DNA from: Methanothermobacter sp. MT-2
GTDB lineage: Archaea > Methanobacteriota > Methanobacteria > Methanobacteriales > DSM-23052
Length of the DNA stretch: 64,000 nucleotides
Assembly (NCBI GenBank): GCA_003584625.1
Contig: AP017647.1
Coordinates: 1,040,603-1,104,602, forward strand
Direction of reading: 5' to 3'
Program-made: the position numbers and the translations under genes
In this document: in pieces, positions 48,209-59,476 of the stretch
Layout of the letters: every line of letters starts with the position of its first letter
How positions within the stretch are numbered: position 1 is the first letter of the stretch
Notes under the pieces: model-generated
Database searches by the model: none
The model's input: the letters and a program-made list of their open reading frames with translations, nothing else
Told to the model about the DNA's origin: nothing

Positions 48209-48922
48209 CTAATCTTCCTTTTCTTCTTTTTTCGTGAATACATCAACAAATTCCACTTTTTTAATATCCATGTTTTCCCAGATGTCCCTTGCAATCCTAA
48301 ACTTTGAAAGTGTGACATCCATGTAAGGCCTGTTATCAAAGCGGCTTAGTTCATCCATGTAAATTTTGGCTGCGCCATCCTCAATTTCAACTTGGATTTT
48401 ATCAAGGTTGATCTTATCTAATGGATAGTAGAGTTGTATCATGCTTTTAACTTTTTCTTTGTCATCTTTGATTATCTCCTTAACCTTGAGGTCGTATTCA
48501 AGGGTTTTGCCTGCGAGTTCATGGTTAAAATCTACGCGGACGCGGCCACCATCTATACTTTGGATTCTGCCTTCATGACCTTCCATAGTTATGCTCATAC
48601 CCACCCTGGGTTTGATGCCCTGTCTTTTAAATTCTATCATTGGTATGAGTTGTATGAGTTTAGGGTCCCTTTTACCGAATGCATCTTCTGGTTCGAGTTC
48701 AACATGTTTTTCTTCTCCTTCTTCCATGCCAAGGACTGCTTCATCCAATCCTTTGATAAGATGACCTCCCCCAACGATCACGGGAACTGGACCGAAGGTT
48801 TTTTTAATTTTTAGACCGGATTCTTTCGCAACATCCTCTATAGTTGTGTCAAAGACCTCACCGGTCTCTTTGACTCGTCCTGTGAAATCTAATCTTATAA
48901 AATCTCCCTTTTTCACTGCCAT
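48209..48922 (-). CDS. FKBP-type peptidyl-prolyl isomerase (SlyD-like)
   Basis: 237 residues. The FKBP domain ([48 protein letters not shown]) carries an inserted flap domain ([44 protein letters not shown]), giving chaperone plus prolyl isomerase activity. A C-terminal extension of about 80 residues is specific to methanogens. It overlaps the next upstream gene by 10 bp. Confidence 0.93.
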   Translation of the reverse strand: MAVKKGDFIRLDFTGRVKETGEVFDTTIEDVAKESGLKIKKTFGPVPVIVGGGHLIKGLDEAVLGMEEGEEKHVELEPEDAFGKRDPKLIQLIPMIEFKRQGIKPRVGMSITMEGHEGRIQSIDGGRVRVDFNHELAGKTLEYDLKVKEIIKDDKEKVKSMIQLYYPLDKINLDKIQVEIEDGAAKIYMDELSRFDNRPYMDVTLSKFRIARDIWENMDIKKVEFVDVFTKKEEKED

Positions 48923-50007
48923 ATCTCTAGCCTCCTATGTGGTATTCTATCCTTGAATTCCTTTAAAACTTCCTTATCCTTATAATTTAATATCCTAATT
49001 GTGGAAGGATAATTTTCTATATATTTAGAAATCAACCCCTTATGAACTTTTGCCTCTAGCACAGATAATATGCGATTCTTGTAATGTGTGCTGAAACCCC
49101 TTGGTATACAAGCTTGGATCTCCCTTATATTATTGAATGGCCTATTTTCTAGGATGGCATCTACGGTCCTTTCATTGAAAAGATTAAGATCTAGGAGTTC
49201 ATCACTTCTTAAGAGATTCGCGTTCTCTATTATCTTATCTTTAAGGCGGGTTTCGTGTAAAGGCGCCCGAACTTTTTTAATTTCATCTTTGAGAACTTTG
49301 AGGGTTTCTGGGGGTAACATGCCCTTCACTTTATCAAGCCGGCCCTCAGACGTTGCTTTCCTGATTAAGGTGCCGCTTACACCCTCCAAGCGTTCTATAA
49401 AAATGAATTTCTCCTTAAAATTGAATCCTATCTTTCCAAGGGCCCTTGAAAGAGACACGATAACATAATTATCCTCTTCAAGCTTACCCTCTAATAGTAT
49501 CTCGCCAGTTTCCAAATCAACTATTCTGTAGGGGCGTGGAACAACCCTATGCCCCTGGTTTATCCTATCTAGGATCTTCTGAAATCCCTTCATTGGCTTA
49601 TAACCCCTTGGGATATAATCAGCGTCAAGGGCTTTGAACATCCTTGCAAGACACAAAGAGTATTGTCCAGAGCCCATAACACCCATCGGCGGCCCTTCAA
49701 CAGCTACATCAGCACCTACCATTATAGCAGCTCTTGCACGCGCCTGCCTAGTCATTATATAAGGTAGGCCCCTTCCACTGCGCTCCAAGGGGCCTGGGAT
49801 CACCGCCACGAATAAGCCATCAGGTACTAGTTTCTTGGCTTCGAACATGCAATGCCTATGACCTTTATGTAGTGGGGAGTATTCTGTAAAATCAGCTATA
49901 AGTGGCCTGTCAGAAATCGGAGTATCATATAATGGTGTGTGTCTGGCATCATCCTTTATGAGTTGAAGGTCTCTTCTGATTATCTTTTCTATGAATGAAT
50001 AGTCCAT
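48913..50007 (-). CDS. TmcAL-like nucleotidyltransferase (DUF795 family)
   Basis: 364 residues. [21 protein letters not shown] is an HIGH-type nucleotidyltransferase motif; [39 protein letters not shown] resembles TmcAL (tRNA(Met) cytidine acetate ligase). [13 protein letters not shown] is the second motif. Whether the archaeal protein acetylates tRNA or has another substrate is not known to me. Confidence 0.82.
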   Translation of the reverse strand: MDYSFIEKIIRRDLQLIKDDARHTPLYDTPISDRPLIADFTEYSPLHKGHRHCMFEAKKLVPDGLFVAVIPGPLERSGRGLPYIMTRQARARAAIMVGADVAVEGPPMGVMGSGQYSLCLARMFKALDADYIPRGYKPMKGFQKILDRINQGHRVVPRPYRIVDLETGEILLEGKLEEDNYVIVSLSRALGKIGFNFKEKFIFIERLEGVSGTLIRKATSEGRLDKVKGMLPPETLKVLKDEIKKVRAPLHETRLKDKIIENANLLRSDELLDLNLFNERTVDAILENRPFNNIREIQACIPRGFSTHYKNRILSVLEAKVHKGLISKYIENYPSTIRILNYKDKEVLKEFKDRIPHRRLEIWQ

Positions 50008-50054
50008 GAGATAAAATATAAGAGTTCATGAAAGATATCTTTTATTGGATTTCC

Positions 50055-51332
50055 ATGTTAGATTTAGTAATTGAAAATTGCAGGATAAACCAGGATATAA
50101 TGAATATTGGTATCAAGGATGGTAAAATAGCCACTATTAGCAAATCCTCCCTTAAAGCCGATAAAACCATCAACATAAAAGGTAAAATCATATTACCGGG
50201 GCTTATAGATGCTCATGTCCACTTCCGCGAACCAGGCTATGAATACAAAGAAGATTTCAAGTCAGGTTCCATGGCAGCAGCACATGGCGGCTTCACAACA
50301 ATACTAGACATGCCAAACACAAAACCAGAAACAAACACAAGCCGAGAATTCAAAAAGAAAATCAAAAAAGCATCAAAAAAAAGCATAACAGACTTCGGAT
50401 TACACGCAGGCATAAACAACCTGAAAGAAATAGAAAAGATAATACCACTAAAACCAGCATCATTCAAAATATTCACAGAAAAAACAAAAAACCACAAAAT
50501 ATTAAAGGTATTCCAAACCCTAAAAGACTCCTCAATTCCGGTCACGTTCCACTGCGAAGACCCACAAATAATAAAACACTACAAAAAACAACTAAAAAAC
50601 GAAACCAAACCAGAAATCTACTCCCAGGCCAGGCCAAGTATAGCAGAAGAAGTCGCCACGGCAAATGCAATAGCATTCTCCCAACATTATAAACATCCAA
50701 TCCACATATGCCATATAAGCTCAAAAAAAACGCTCCAACTCATAAAATCAACCAAAGCCCCTGTAACATGTGAAATAACACCACACCACCTACTACTCAG
50801 AACAGAAGACCTGAAAAGATTAGGGGCCATTGCAAAAACCAACCCCCCACTCAGATCTCCACAAGAGGCCCTAACCTCAAATGATCTTGAAATGATAGAT
50901 ATAATAGCCACTGACCACGCGCCACACACACTCCAAGAAAAAAAGGGAAACATCTGGGACGCTTCACCAGGCATACCAAACTTGGAAGTAACCTTAAAAT
51001 TACTTCTCACATTAAATGCGAAAAAACGCCTTAACATGTCCAAGATCAAAAAGATGCTCTCAGAAAAACCGGCTAAGATATTCGGACTCGAAAATAAAGG
51101 CCGGATAAAAGTTGGGATGGACGCAGACCTCGTTATAATAGACCCTAAGAAAACTGGTAAGATAAAATCCGATGAATTTTATAGTAAGGCTCATTACACT
51201 CCATTCGAAGGCATGGAATACATTGGAGAACCTGTAATGACAATACTCCGCGGAAAACTGATAATGAAAGACGGTGAAATATTCGAAAACAAGGGCATAC
51301 ACATAAAAAGCGAATATCCCATAAAAATCTGA
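50055..51332 (+). CDS. pyrC: Dihydroorotase
   Basis: 425 residues, step three of pyrimidine synthesis. DAHVHFREPGYEYKEDF binds the metals; DMPNTKPETN, FHCEDPQ, HICHISS and ATDHAPHT complete the amidohydrolase set. Start ATG 50055 is chosen for fit with the family N-terminus; an ATG at 50028 is possible. A TATA-like ataaaatata at about 50012 suggests a short leader. Confidence 0.93.
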   Translation: MLDLVIENCRINQDIMNIGIKDGKIATISKSSLKADKTINIKGKIILPGLIDAHVHFREPGYEYKEDFKSGSMAAAHGGFTTILDMPNTKPETNTSREFKKKIKKASKKSITDFGLHAGINNLKEIEKIIPLKPASFKIFTEKTKNHKILKVFQTLKDSSIPVTFHCEDPQIIKHYKKQLKNETKPEIYSQARPSIAEEVATANAIAFSQHYKHPIHICHISSKKTLQLIKSTKAPVTCEITPHHLLLRTEDLKRLGAIAKTNPPLRSPQEALTSNDLEMIDIIATDHAPHTLQEKKGNIWDASPGIPNLEVTLKLLLTLNAKKRLNMSKIKKMLSEKPAKIFGLENKGRIKVGMDADLVIIDPKKTGKIKSDEFYSKAHYTPFEGMEYIGEPVMTILRGKLIMKDGEIFENKGIHIKSEYPIKI

Positions 51333-51388
51333 TTCTAAAAATATTAAACTTAAAAAAAAGAATTTAAAAGGAGGGGGATGTGGGGAGT

Positions 51389-52630
51389 TTATTTTAGGGA
51401 TAGTGCCTTGTTTGGGCAGACATCGATACACTGGTCACAGAGTATGCAGAATCCCTTAAGTGGCACCTTCTCTTCTGTGAGTTTGAGCATGTCATATGGG
51501 CATGCCTCTATACAAGTGCCGCACTGCTGACATTTAGTTGGATTATACACTATCCTATTCCTCTTAACAGTTTCGCCATCGATCTCCTTTTCTATTTCAT
51601 CAAGGATCAATGCTCCATTTGGACAGACCACTGTACATGCGCCGCATCGTGTGCACATGTTATATGAAGGCTCCTCATCCACCTTTATCTTCCCTGGGAT
51701 TTGGAAACCGTTCTCTGTAACGACTCTTATAGCCTCATTAGGACATTTCTTGGCGCAGGCACCGTCTAGTCTGCATTTTTCCTCATCCCATACAACGCCT
51801 TCCTCTGTTGTGGGTTTAGCAGGTCCCCATTCAACATCTAATGTTATGGCATCCACTGGACACAATTCTTCGCATAATCCGCAAGCTGCACAGATCTCTG
51901 GCAACTCAACTGATAAACTAGATGCTTTTGCTTCTATGAAATTGCCTGGACATGCCTCTACACAAGTATTGCAGCCTATGCATGTTTCCTCATCTAATTC
52001 GAATTTCTTGATTTCCTTAGTTCTCTTTTCTGGTTTTCTGCCTGATATGTAAACTGCATTCCATGGACATGTCTGGGAACATACACCACACTTGATACAA
52101 AGATCCTCATCTATTTCAATTGTACCCCCTATCTCATCAAGTGTTATGGCCTCCACTGGACATTCATCGACACATGTACCGCAACCTACACAATCTATAA
52201 TGAATATTGGCTCTGTTATTTCTAGTTCAACCTTCTCTGGTTCTTTAACGCCCTCGATTCCAATGACTCCTACTGGGCAGATGTCCACACATTTCTGGCA
52301 CATGACACAGAAACCCTTTAATGGAACCTTCTGGACTTTACCCTCCTCTAATTTAAGTATCTGTGGAGGGCAGATCTCAACGCAATCACCGCACTGCTGA
52401 CATTTTTCAGGATTATAGACTATCCTAGATTGTGTAACTTCCCCATCATCTTCGATTGTGATATCCCCAACACTTAACGCTCCATTTGGACATACTTCAA
52501 CACATTTAGGCTCGCCATCACAAAGGTCACAGTAGATCACATCCTCTGACGTGACTTCGATGGCCTCACTGGGACATGTCCCTTCACATGCCCCGCAACG
52601 TATACAGTCCTCTTTATTTACTATTATCAT
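51389..52630 (-). CDS. mvhB: Polyferredoxin MvhB
   Basis: 413 residues with twelve tandem [4Fe-4S] motifs, for example [48 protein letters not shown]. The ninth ([12 protein letters not shown]) lacks one Cys and the second has an insert. It is the electron-carrying partner of the Mvh hydrogenase. ATG 52630 has AGGTGG upstream. Last gene of the mvhDGAB operon. Confidence 0.96.
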   Translation of the reverse strand: MIIVNKEDCIRCGACEGTCPSEAIEVTSEDVIYCDLCDGEPKCVEVCPNGALSVGDITIEDDGEVTQSRIVYNPEKCQQCGDCVEICPPQILKLEEGKVQKVPLKGFCVMCQKCVDICPVGVIGIEGVKEPEKVELEITEPIFIIDCVGCGTCVDECPVEAITLDEIGGTIEIDEDLCIKCGVCSQTCPWNAVYISGRKPEKRTKEIKKFELDEETCIGCNTCVEACPGNFIEAKASSLSVELPEICAACGLCEELCPVDAITLDVEWGPAKPTTEEGVVWDEEKCRLDGACAKKCPNEAIRVVTENGFQIPGKIKVDEEPSYNMCTRCGACTVVCPNGALILDEIEKEIDGETVKRNRIVYNPTKCQQCGTCIEACPYDMLKLTEEKVPLKGFCILCDQCIDVCPNKALSLK

Positions 52631-52655
52631 CCCTACCACCTGAGGGGAAGTTTTT

Positions 52656-54074
52656 TCAGAATTTTTTCACTAGGTTACCTTCGCTGTCATAGATTTCTAG
52701 GGTGGCGAGCCTCATTTGGCTGTCTATTGTATGGGTTGCACATGATAAGCATGGGTCGTAGGCTCTGATAACCATCTCCATTAGGTTGAAGATTTTATCA
52801 TCTAACTCGACGCCTGGTTTTATATAATCCTCTGCAACCTTCTGTATACCCATTTCCATGGCTGGGTTGTTTTGTATTGTGGCAACGATAATGTTGGCTC
52901 TTGTTATTAGTCCGTTCTCGTCACATGTGTAGTGGTGTGTTAATGTCCCCCTTGGCGCTTCCACTATACCTACACCATCACCTTCTTGTCTTTCTAGTTC
53001 TCCTGGTATTTTTTCTCCTGATAAGTCTCCTTCTAGGGCGTCGACTGCACATTCTGCACATGCTAGCAATTCTATGAGTCTTGCCCAGTGGAATAATAGT
53101 GTCTGTTGTGCATATCCAAACTGGTCCCTGAATTCTTTGAAGTATTCTTGCGCTTTTGGAGCGGCGTCTGGCATTTTATCTGCAACATTTAACCTTGAAA
53201 GTGGAGCAACCCTATATACACCATCTGGATAGCCCAGGTCTTTTATGTAGGGGAATTTGAGCCATGAGTATGGTTTAACATGTTCTGCCATTGTATCAGC
53301 ATAATCTGCTGGTTTGAATTCCCTGAAGATGTTACCCTCCTTGTCTTTGATCCTTACCATACCATCATAGACATCCCACACACCATTCTTTACTAAGCCG
53401 GTGTGGTATGTTTCAATAACACCTAATGAGTTTACAAGGTCTATGTTCTCCTCAAAGATGGGCACTGCAATTTCTATTGTTTCCTCTGCAAGTTCAACAT
53501 TCCTTTTAGCTTTTTCTAGAAGGTCTTTTTGTGTTTCATCGTCGAGTTCTGTTGTTATACCCCCTGGTGTGGATGTTGTTGGGTGTATTGGCCTTGCGCC
53601 AGTGGCTGTTACGAGGTCTAGGGCGTTTTTACGGAGTTCTATTGCTTTTAATGCAAGGTCTGGTGAATCTTTCACTATCTGGAAGACGTTCCTTGTTGCT
53701 CTGTCTTTTCCTGCTATGAAGTCTGGGGCTGCGAGGAAGTAGAAGTGTAGTGCGTGTGAGTGCATGTATGAGCCCCAGTTCATTATCTCCCTCATCTTGT
53801 ATGCTGCTTCTGGTATGTCCTCTGGTTCGAATCCGAAGCATGCGTCAACTGCCTTTGCACTGGCGAGGTGGTGTTGCACGTCACATATACCACAGATTCT
53901 TGGCACTATACGTGGTGCTTCCTCGATAGGTCTTCCTTGTAAGAATTTTTCAAATCCACGGAATTCCATGACATGTAATCTTGTATCTTCAACATTACCT
54001 GCTTCGTCGAGGTGCACGGTGATCTTGGCGTGACCTTCAATACGTGTTACAGGTTCCATTGTAACTTTAACCAT
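52656..54074 (-). CDS. mvhA: F420-non-reducing hydrogenase large subunit MvhA
   Basis: 472 residues. Binds the NiFe centre through the N-terminal [11 protein letters not shown] and the C-terminal DPCLSCATH. The 26-residue tail after the final His is cut by a maturation protease. Oxidises H2 in the Mvh-Hdr electron-bifurcating complex. It starts directly after mvhG. Confidence 0.97.
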   Translation of the reverse strand: MVKVTMEPVTRIEGHAKITVHLDEAGNVEDTRLHVMEFRGFEKFLQGRPIEEAPRIVPRICGICDVQHHLASAKAVDACFGFEPEDIPEAAYKMREIMNWGSYMHSHALHFYFLAAPDFIAGKDRATRNVFQIVKDSPDLALKAIELRKNALDLVTATGARPIHPTTSTPGGITTELDDETQKDLLEKAKRNVELAEETIEIAVPIFEENIDLVNSLGVIETYHTGLVKNGVWDVYDGMVRIKDKEGNIFREFKPADYADTMAEHVKPYSWLKFPYIKDLGYPDGVYRVAPLSRLNVADKMPDAAPKAQEYFKEFRDQFGYAQQTLLFHWARLIELLACAECAVDALEGDLSGEKIPGELERQEGDGVGIVEAPRGTLTHHYTCDENGLITRANIIVATIQNNPAMEMGIQKVAEDYIKPGVELDDKIFNLMEMVIRAYDPCLSCATHTIDSQMRLATLEIYDSEGNLVKKF

Positions 54075-55004
54075 TTATTTCCCCTCCTTCTGGATTTTCA
54101 TGGGTATAAGGGCGGCTGGGAGCGTGTAAGTATAGAATGTCCCGACTATATCATCTAATTGCTCTGCAACTTCTTCTGGGTCTACCTTTTTATCCCTTTC
54201 AACTCCGAAGTCGGATGCTATGGCACTTATCATTTTAGCTCCCTGGTCTATTACACGGGTTGTTGGCCCGTAGCATCCTCTGCATTGTACTGCGTTGCTT
54301 GGACATTGAGCACCACAGACTGAGACTGTTGCTGGGCCCATGCATACTAGGCCTTGGGGTATGAGGCATAGGTCTTCTTCTGGTTTCCCTACCTCGAATT
54401 GTCTCTTTATGAAGTCCATTGCAAGTCCTTCTGGTGGTTTTTCTCTTGGGCATACCTCGCACAAGTTTGTGTTTGGTAGTTCGACTTCTTCTCCTTTTAG
54501 TAATGCGATGACGGCCTCTGCGACCACGTCTGATCTTGGTGGGCATCCTGGGACTGCAAGGTCCACGTCTATTACCTCTGAGAGTGGTCTTACTCTTTCT
54601 TCGAGGTGTGGTACTTCCTCTGATGGTATTACCTTGTCTGGGTTTGGTGTGCTCACTGAGTTTATGTATGCTTCTTCTATGACTTCCTCTTTTGGCCAGA
54701 GGTTTCTGAGGCCTGGTATGCCTCCGTAGACGGCGCATGTACCATATGATATGACGAAGTCTGCTCTTTCTCTTAGTATTTCGGCGAATTCTCTGTTTTC
54801 GTCGTTCACTATCCCGCCTTCTATTATTACGACATCAAGTTTTTCTGGGATTTCATCATATTTTATGTCCATTAGGACCGGGCTGAATTTAATTTCTGCC
54901 AATTCTAATAAATCTAGAATCTGTTCATGGAAGTCTACTATTGACAGGTGGCATCCGGAGCATCCTCCAAGCCACATTGTCCCTATCTGTGCCTTTTCAG
55001 CCAT
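54075..55004 (-). CDS. mvhG: F420-non-reducing hydrogenase small subunit MvhG
   Basis: 309 residues with the Fe-S ligands WLGGCSGCHLS, SYGTCAVYGGIPG, VPGCPPRSD and MGPATVSVCGAQCPSNAVQCRGCYGP. It passes electrons from MvhA to MvhD. Confidence 0.97.
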   Translation of the reverse strand: MAEKAQIGTMWLGGCSGCHLSIVDFHEQILDLLELAEIKFSPVLMDIKYDEIPEKLDVVIIEGGIVNDENREFAEILRERADFVISYGTCAVYGGIPGLRNLWPKEEVIEEAYINSVSTPNPDKVIPSEEVPHLEERVRPLSEVIDVDLAVPGCPPRSDVVAEAVIALLKGEEVELPNTNLCEVCPREKPPEGLAMDFIKRQFEVGKPEEDLCLIPQGLVCMGPATVSVCGAQCPSNAVQCRGCYGPTTRVIDQGAKMISAIASDFGVERDKKVDPEEVAEQLDDIVGTFYTYTLPAALIPMKIQKEGK

Positions 55005-55024
55005 TTTATTCTCCCTCCTCCAAT

Positions 55025-55450
55025 TTAGGTTTCGGCTAGTTGTTCTTTTATGGGTGATGGTCCGAGAGCTTTTATTCTGTCGACCATCATTTTCACTGTC
55101 TCGGCGAATTTTTCACCTTCTGAGGCTGATATGTAATCATGGTATAGTCTCTCTTTGCCTATTCCAAGTTCTTCTATTAGTCTGTAGACTAATTCCATCC
55201 TTCTTGCCATCTTATAGTTTCCTGCGTCATAGTGGCAGTCCCCGAAGTGACAGCCAGCTACCACGACACCGTCTGCGCCTTCTCTGAATGCTTTGAGTAT
55301 GAATTGTGGTTCGACTCTTCCAGAGCACATAACCCTGATTACGCGGACGTTTGGTGGATATTGCATTCTTGCGGTTCCTGCTGTGTCAGCTCCACCATAG
55401 GAACACCAGTTGCAACAGAACATAACGATCTTTATATCCTCCTCAGCCAT
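55025..55450 (-). CDS. mvhD: F420-non-reducing hydrogenase iron-sulfur subunit MvhD
   Basis: 141 residues with [15 protein letters not shown] and [12 protein letters not shown], the conserved cysteines of the [2Fe-2S] subunit that connects Mvh to heterodisulfide reductase HdrA. ATG 55450 with GGAGGAAA upstream; an ATG at 55483 lacks a site. First gene of the operon. Confidence 0.96.
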   Translation of the reverse strand: MAEEDIKIVMFCCNWCSYGGADTAGTARMQYPPNVRVIRVMCSGRVEPQFILKAFREGADGVVVAGCHFGDCHYDAGNYKMARRMELVYRLIEELGIGKERLYHDYISASEGEKFAETVKMMVDRIKALGPSPIKEQLAET

Positions 55451-55581
55451 AGAGTTTCCTCCTTGCTCTTTTTTATTGTACAAATTGTACTTGGTATATT
55501 GGTTGAAAAGGAGTAGGTATAAAGGTTACTTATGAATCGATTTCGAAAAATTTATATACTGGATTAATAATTTCCATCTTT
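55451..55581 (-). promoter_or_regulatory. mvh promoter with palindrome
   Basis: TATA-like agtatataaattt (minus strand, 55548-55560) and a perfect 13-bp palindrome GTACAAATTGTAC (55478-55490) between it and the mvhD start. The palindrome could bind a repressor. Confidence 0.45.
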
Positions 55582-57108
55582 TTAATAACCCCTAACAAAG
55601 CTTATACTACCCTTAAAGTTCCTGGAAATCTTATTGACGATAGAGGGGATGGTTGATGATATTATGGTAGTATCTGCATACTCGTATGCAATTTTATCAT
55701 CACCATTTGCTCCTTGTAAATCAACCTTTAGTTGAGATTTTAGATTATCGAGGGTTACTTTCTCCACCCACCTGTCGGTGTCGCTTATTATGATCTCATC
55801 CACATAATCTTCTAGTTGCTTGCTCAGAACCCATGAAAGGAACCTCGCACCTAAAATCGCGACTTTATCCCCTAACAAGCCCTCTGAAGCCATCCTTTTT
55901 ATATCATTAACATTTTTCTGGATTTTAACCCTTTCATAGAGTGGTGTGTGTGGCAAGCTTGCCCAGTGGGCGTCGCCAACAAAGGTGTGACCTATACTCG
56001 CAGGATAAACATTGTCTTCGCCGGCGGCTTTAACGGCCATTGCAAGTGCTTCAAGTTCATTTTTTTGTATTGGGGCTCTTGTAAGTCCATCTGGGACTTC
56101 TTCTTTTATTATTTTGATTATTCTTGGAAGTCCGAAGTTCCCCCTCTTGGCTGTTCCGGGGGAATAGCCGCACATGTAACCGTGATGGTTCCTTGGGAAT
56201 CCTGTTATTATAGCGTTTAACCCTGCTCTGAGGCCTATTCTGCATTCGTCTTCGTAGGCTCCGTTTGTCGCCACGATCTTACCAGGGGCTAGGATTCTTG
56301 CCATGGCAACTGCTCGTGCAAATGTATCTAAGCGGTCCTTGGCTAGGTTGAATGGGCCTCCTTCAAGTACGAACACGTCCACCCCTATTTCTAGGGCTGT
56401 TTCGAAGGCTGTGATGAGGTCATCGTATCCGTCTCCGATGAACATTATTGCTTCTATGCCTTTACCATGTTTTTTCGCGAGTTTTGCAACTTTTTTCGCT
56501 TCTTTTATTGGGGCTGCGTGGGCTTCCGCGCCTTGGGTGGATGTTAGGTTTATTGCAATGGAGGTTGAGAGTTTAATCCATTGGTCTCTTTCTGGTAGAG
56601 CCTCTTTTTCTTTATTTATGAGTCTGGAGTGGATTCTGTTGCGTGGGCAGCCTTTGAATGGGGGTCCTTCTAGGTAGCATTGGCCTATGCAGTGTGTTAT
56701 TTCTTTTGGGAATCTCATGGGGCCGTATTTTCCGAAGTGGTCTAGGTCTATGGGTACTTCTGTGATTTCTCTGACCTTTTCTAGTAATTCGATTCCTTTC
56801 ATTCCATAGGATTCTGCCATGTCTGCGAATGCATATGCACAGGCATGTATGGATGCTCCTATCATGTCTGATAGTATGCAGTTGCCTAGGAAGTCTATTT
56901 TTTCAAGGTCTGAGGCGCAGGTACCTACTAGGATTTCTGTTAGGTCGCATCCTATTGGGAATCGTTTAAAATTGCATCCTAGTTTAATGGCTTCTTCCCT
57001 TGAAAGTTCAGAGATTGCATCAACTACTCTTAAGGGGCTTTTTTTGGTCTTTGCAAGTTCCCATGCCGCTTTGGGGTGTTGTATGGCTTCTTTGATGATG
57101 TCTTCCAT
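55582..57108 (-). CDS. hcgG: FeGP cofactor biosynthesis protein HcgG (HmdC)
   Basis: 508 residues, found only with Hmd. Recognisable features are FKRFPIGCDLTEILVGTCASDLEKIDFLGNCILSDMIGASIHACA, CIGQCYLEGPPFKGCPRN, and a C-terminal Rossmann-like part (DKVAILGARFLSWVL). It acts in the last steps of building the iron-guanylylpyridinol cofactor, where CO and acyl ligands are added. Divergent from hmd. ATG 57108 fits GGGAT spacing; 57120 is an alternative. Confidence 0.92.
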   Translation of the reverse strand: MEDIIKEAIQHPKAAWELAKTKKSPLRVVDAISELSREEAIKLGCNFKRFPIGCDLTEILVGTCASDLEKIDFLGNCILSDMIGASIHACAYAFADMAESYGMKGIELLEKVREITEVPIDLDHFGKYGPMRFPKEITHCIGQCYLEGPPFKGCPRNRIHSRLINKEKEALPERDQWIKLSTSIAINLTSTQGAEAHAAPIKEAKKVAKLAKKHGKGIEAIMFIGDGYDDLITAFETALEIGVDVFVLEGGPFNLAKDRLDTFARAVAMARILAPGKIVATNGAYEDECRIGLRAGLNAIITGFPRNHHGYMCGYSPGTAKRGNFGLPRIIKIIKEEVPDGLTRAPIQKNELEALAMAVKAAGEDNVYPASIGHTFVGDAHWASLPHTPLYERVKIQKNVNDIKRMASEGLLGDKVAILGARFLSWVLSKQLEDYVDEIIISDTDRWVEKVTLDNLKSQLKVDLQGANGDDKIAYEYADTTIISSTIPSIVNKISRNFKGSISFVRGY

Positions 57109-57323
57109 TATTAATCCCATCTCTCACTTGTCTCTGTATAGGGAGTATTAGATTCCTATTATGGTTATAGGCTCCAATATCATATTAGGTTGATATTATC
57201 TTCATATTTTTTTATATTATGTGAATAAATTTTTCGGTTAGAAGATTATCAAAAGTTTTATTAATAGTATCCAAAAAATTAATAATACTACTAAATATTA
57301 GAAAAGTATTATGAGGTGATGGG
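57109..57323. promoter_or_regulatory. Divergent hmd/hcgG promoter region
   Basis: A/T-rich 215 bp with TATA-like tatattatgtgaataaatt (about 57211) and actaaatatta (about 57290). The hmd ribosome binding site is gaggtgatgg. Hmd genes are known to respond to nickel limitation, but no operator is obvious. Confidence 0.45.
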
Positions 57324-58358
57324 ATGAAAATTGCAATATTAGGTGCTGGTTGTTATAGGACACATGCCGCAACTGGCATAACAAACTTCGCAAGGGCATG
57401 TGAAGTTGCAGAGGAAGTTGGCAAACCAGAAATAGCCATGACACACTCAACCATAACAATGGCAGCCGAACTAAAAGAACTAGCAGACATAAATGATATC
57501 ATAGTCTCAGACCCAGTATTTGACAAACAATTCGCAGTGATAGACGACTTCGATTATGAAGAAGTTATAGAAGCCCATAAAGAAGACCCAGAGAAGATAA
57601 TGCCAAAAATCAGAGAAAAAGTAAATGAGGTTGCCAAGGACATTCCAAAACCACCAGAAGGCGCCATACACTTCACGCACCCAGAAGACCTAGGATTAGA
57701 AGTTACAACAGATGACAGGGAAGCAGTGGCCGACGCCGACTGGATTATGACCTGGCTGCCAAAAGGTGACATCCAACCAAACATCATAGAAAAATTCATA
57801 GATGACATAAAAAAAGGTGCCATTGTAACCCACGCTTGCACAATACCCACAACAAAATTCTATGAAATATTCGCAGAAAGACATGGAGATCTCGCCACAT
57901 CACCAGAAACCCTCAACATATCATCATACCACCCAGGTGCAGTGCCAGAAATGAAAGGACAAGTCTACATAGCAGAAGGATACGCCTCCGAAGAAGCCAT
58001 AAATAAACTCCTAGAATTGGGTGAAAAAGCAAGGAGTAAAGCCTACAAACTACCAGCAGAACTACTAGGCCCAGTATGTGACATGTGCTCAGCCCTCACA
58101 GCAGTAACATATGCTGGTATACTCACCTATAGAGATGCCGTCACAAAAAATCTTGGCGCCCCAGCAGGATTCGCACAGATGATGGCCAGCGAAGCCCTCG
58201 AACAATTAACCGGATTAATGGAAAAGGTCGGAATAGACAAACTAGAAGACCACCTAGACCCTGGAACACTACTCGGAACAGCAGACTCCATGAATTTCGG
58301 TGCCTTGGCAGAAATACTCCCAGCAACATTCCAAGTCCTTGAAAAAAGGAAAAAATAG
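57324..58358 (+). CDS. hmd: H2-forming methylenetetrahydromethanopterin dehydrogenase (Hmd, [Fe]-hydrogenase)
   Basis: 344 residues. It reduces methenyl- to methylene-H4MPT with H2 using the mononuclear iron FeGP cofactor. Rossmann N-terminus IAILGAGCYRTHAATGITNFARA carries the catalytic His14. C172 in VTHACTIPTTKF corresponds to the Fe-ligand Cys176 of the family. GPVCDMCSALTAVTYAGIL is the C-terminal intertwined domain. Stands alone upstream of the hcg operon. Confidence 0.98.
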   Translation: MKIAILGAGCYRTHAATGITNFARACEVAEEVGKPEIAMTHSTITMAAELKELADINDIIVSDPVFDKQFAVIDDFDYEEVIEAHKEDPEKIMPKIREKVNEVAKDIPKPPEGAIHFTHPEDLGLEVTTDDREAVADADWIMTWLPKGDIQPNIIEKFIDDIKKGAIVTHACTIPTTKFYEIFAERHGDLATSPETLNISSYHPGAVPEMKGQVYIAEGYASEEAINKLLELGEKARSKAYKLPAELLGPVCDMCSALTAVTYAGILTYRDAVTKNLGAPAGFAQMMASEALEQLTGLMEKVGIDKLEDHLDPGTLLGTADSMNFGALAEILPATFQVLEKRKK

Positions 58359-58462
58359 CCCATAAAACACTTCCCCCTATTATTTTTTAGCAGGTTAAAA
58401 AATATTTAAACTATTATCTATCATAATATATCTACTAATTCTAACCTAAAGGTGTTAAGTTG

Positions 58463-59476
58463 ATGGACAGGATCCTAAAAAAAGCAGAAAACATGAAGCA
58501 ACTAAAGGATGATGAAATACTCCGATTATTCAAAATCAAAAACATGGAAGACTTCAAGAGACTAATGGATATCGCATGCCAACTGAGAAAAGAAAAACCT
58601 ATAAAACTCACATCAACCATCCACCTAACAAATGAATGTAAAATAACACCAAAATGTAAATATTGCGGATTCGCAGCCGGAACATCACCCGAAGGATACT
58701 ACAAAGGATTCTCCCGAAAAGACGAAGAAATATTGGAAGCAGCCAAAAAAATAGAAAAAGCAGGAATCCCAAGGGTAAGTTGCTCAGCAGCCCATGGACA
58801 CAACGGCAAACATGCCACCAGAGCAGCCCAGATAGTTAAAGAAAACACCAACCTCGAATTACTCATAAACGTGGGATCAGATCTCAAAAGAAAAAACATA
58901 AAAAAACTCTCAAAATATAAAACAGACACCATCTGCTGCAACCTAGAAACAATAAACAAAAAACTCTTCCACCAACTCAAACCAGGAGAAACACTAAAAC
59001 AACGCATAAAAGTATGCCAACTAGTATGCGAAGAAGAAATAGAACTATCATCCGGACTCCTAATAGGAATAGGAGAATCATACAAAGACAGAATAAAACA
59101 TCTAAAATTCCTTAAAAGATTCGATAAACTAGCAGAGATACCCATAATGGGCTTCAACCCATACAAAGGAACCCCAATGGAAAACCACCCACCCTGCCCA
59201 CTAGAAGATCAAATGAAAACCATAGCAATAACAAGAATCCTATACCCAAACCTAAGAATAACAGTACCAGCACCAACCATAGGCCCCGAAAACGTGAAAT
59301 ACTCCCTCATGGCCGGCGCGGACAACATAGCAACCATAATACCCGAAGAGTACCCCCTAAAGGTTAAAGGAGTTGGATCCCCACAAGTCGGGAACCTAAA
59401 TAAAATACTCAAAATCATGAAAGAAATGGGACTGAAAGCCGAATATAAAAAACAAGCACTACCCATACCATGGTGA
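58463..59476 (+). CDS. hcgA: FeGP cofactor radical SAM enzyme HcgA (HmdB)
   Basis: 337 residues. The radical SAM cluster motif is C59-x5-C65-x2-C68 (CKITPKCKYC), the unusual spacing of the HmdB family rather than CxxxCxxC. Related to biotin synthase and ThiH/HydG. It is proposed to act in formation of the pyridinol. ATG 58463 has AAAGGTG upstream. The next gene overlaps by 7 bp. Confidence 0.93.
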   Translation: MDRILKKAENMKQLKDDEILRLFKIKNMEDFKRLMDIACQLRKEKPIKLTSTIHLTNECKITPKCKYCGFAAGTSPEGYYKGFSRKDEEILEAAKKIEKAGIPRVSCSAAHGHNGKHATRAAQIVKENTNLELLINVGSDLKRKNIKKLSKYKTDTICCNLETINKKLFHQLKPGETLKQRIKVCQLVCEEEIELSSGLLIGIGESYKDRIKHLKFLKRFDKLAEIPIMGFNPYKGTPMENHPPCPLEDQMKTIAITRILYPNLRITVPAPTIGPENVKYSLMAGADNIATIIPEEYPLKVKGVGSPQVGNLNKILKIMKEMGLKAEYKKQALPIPW

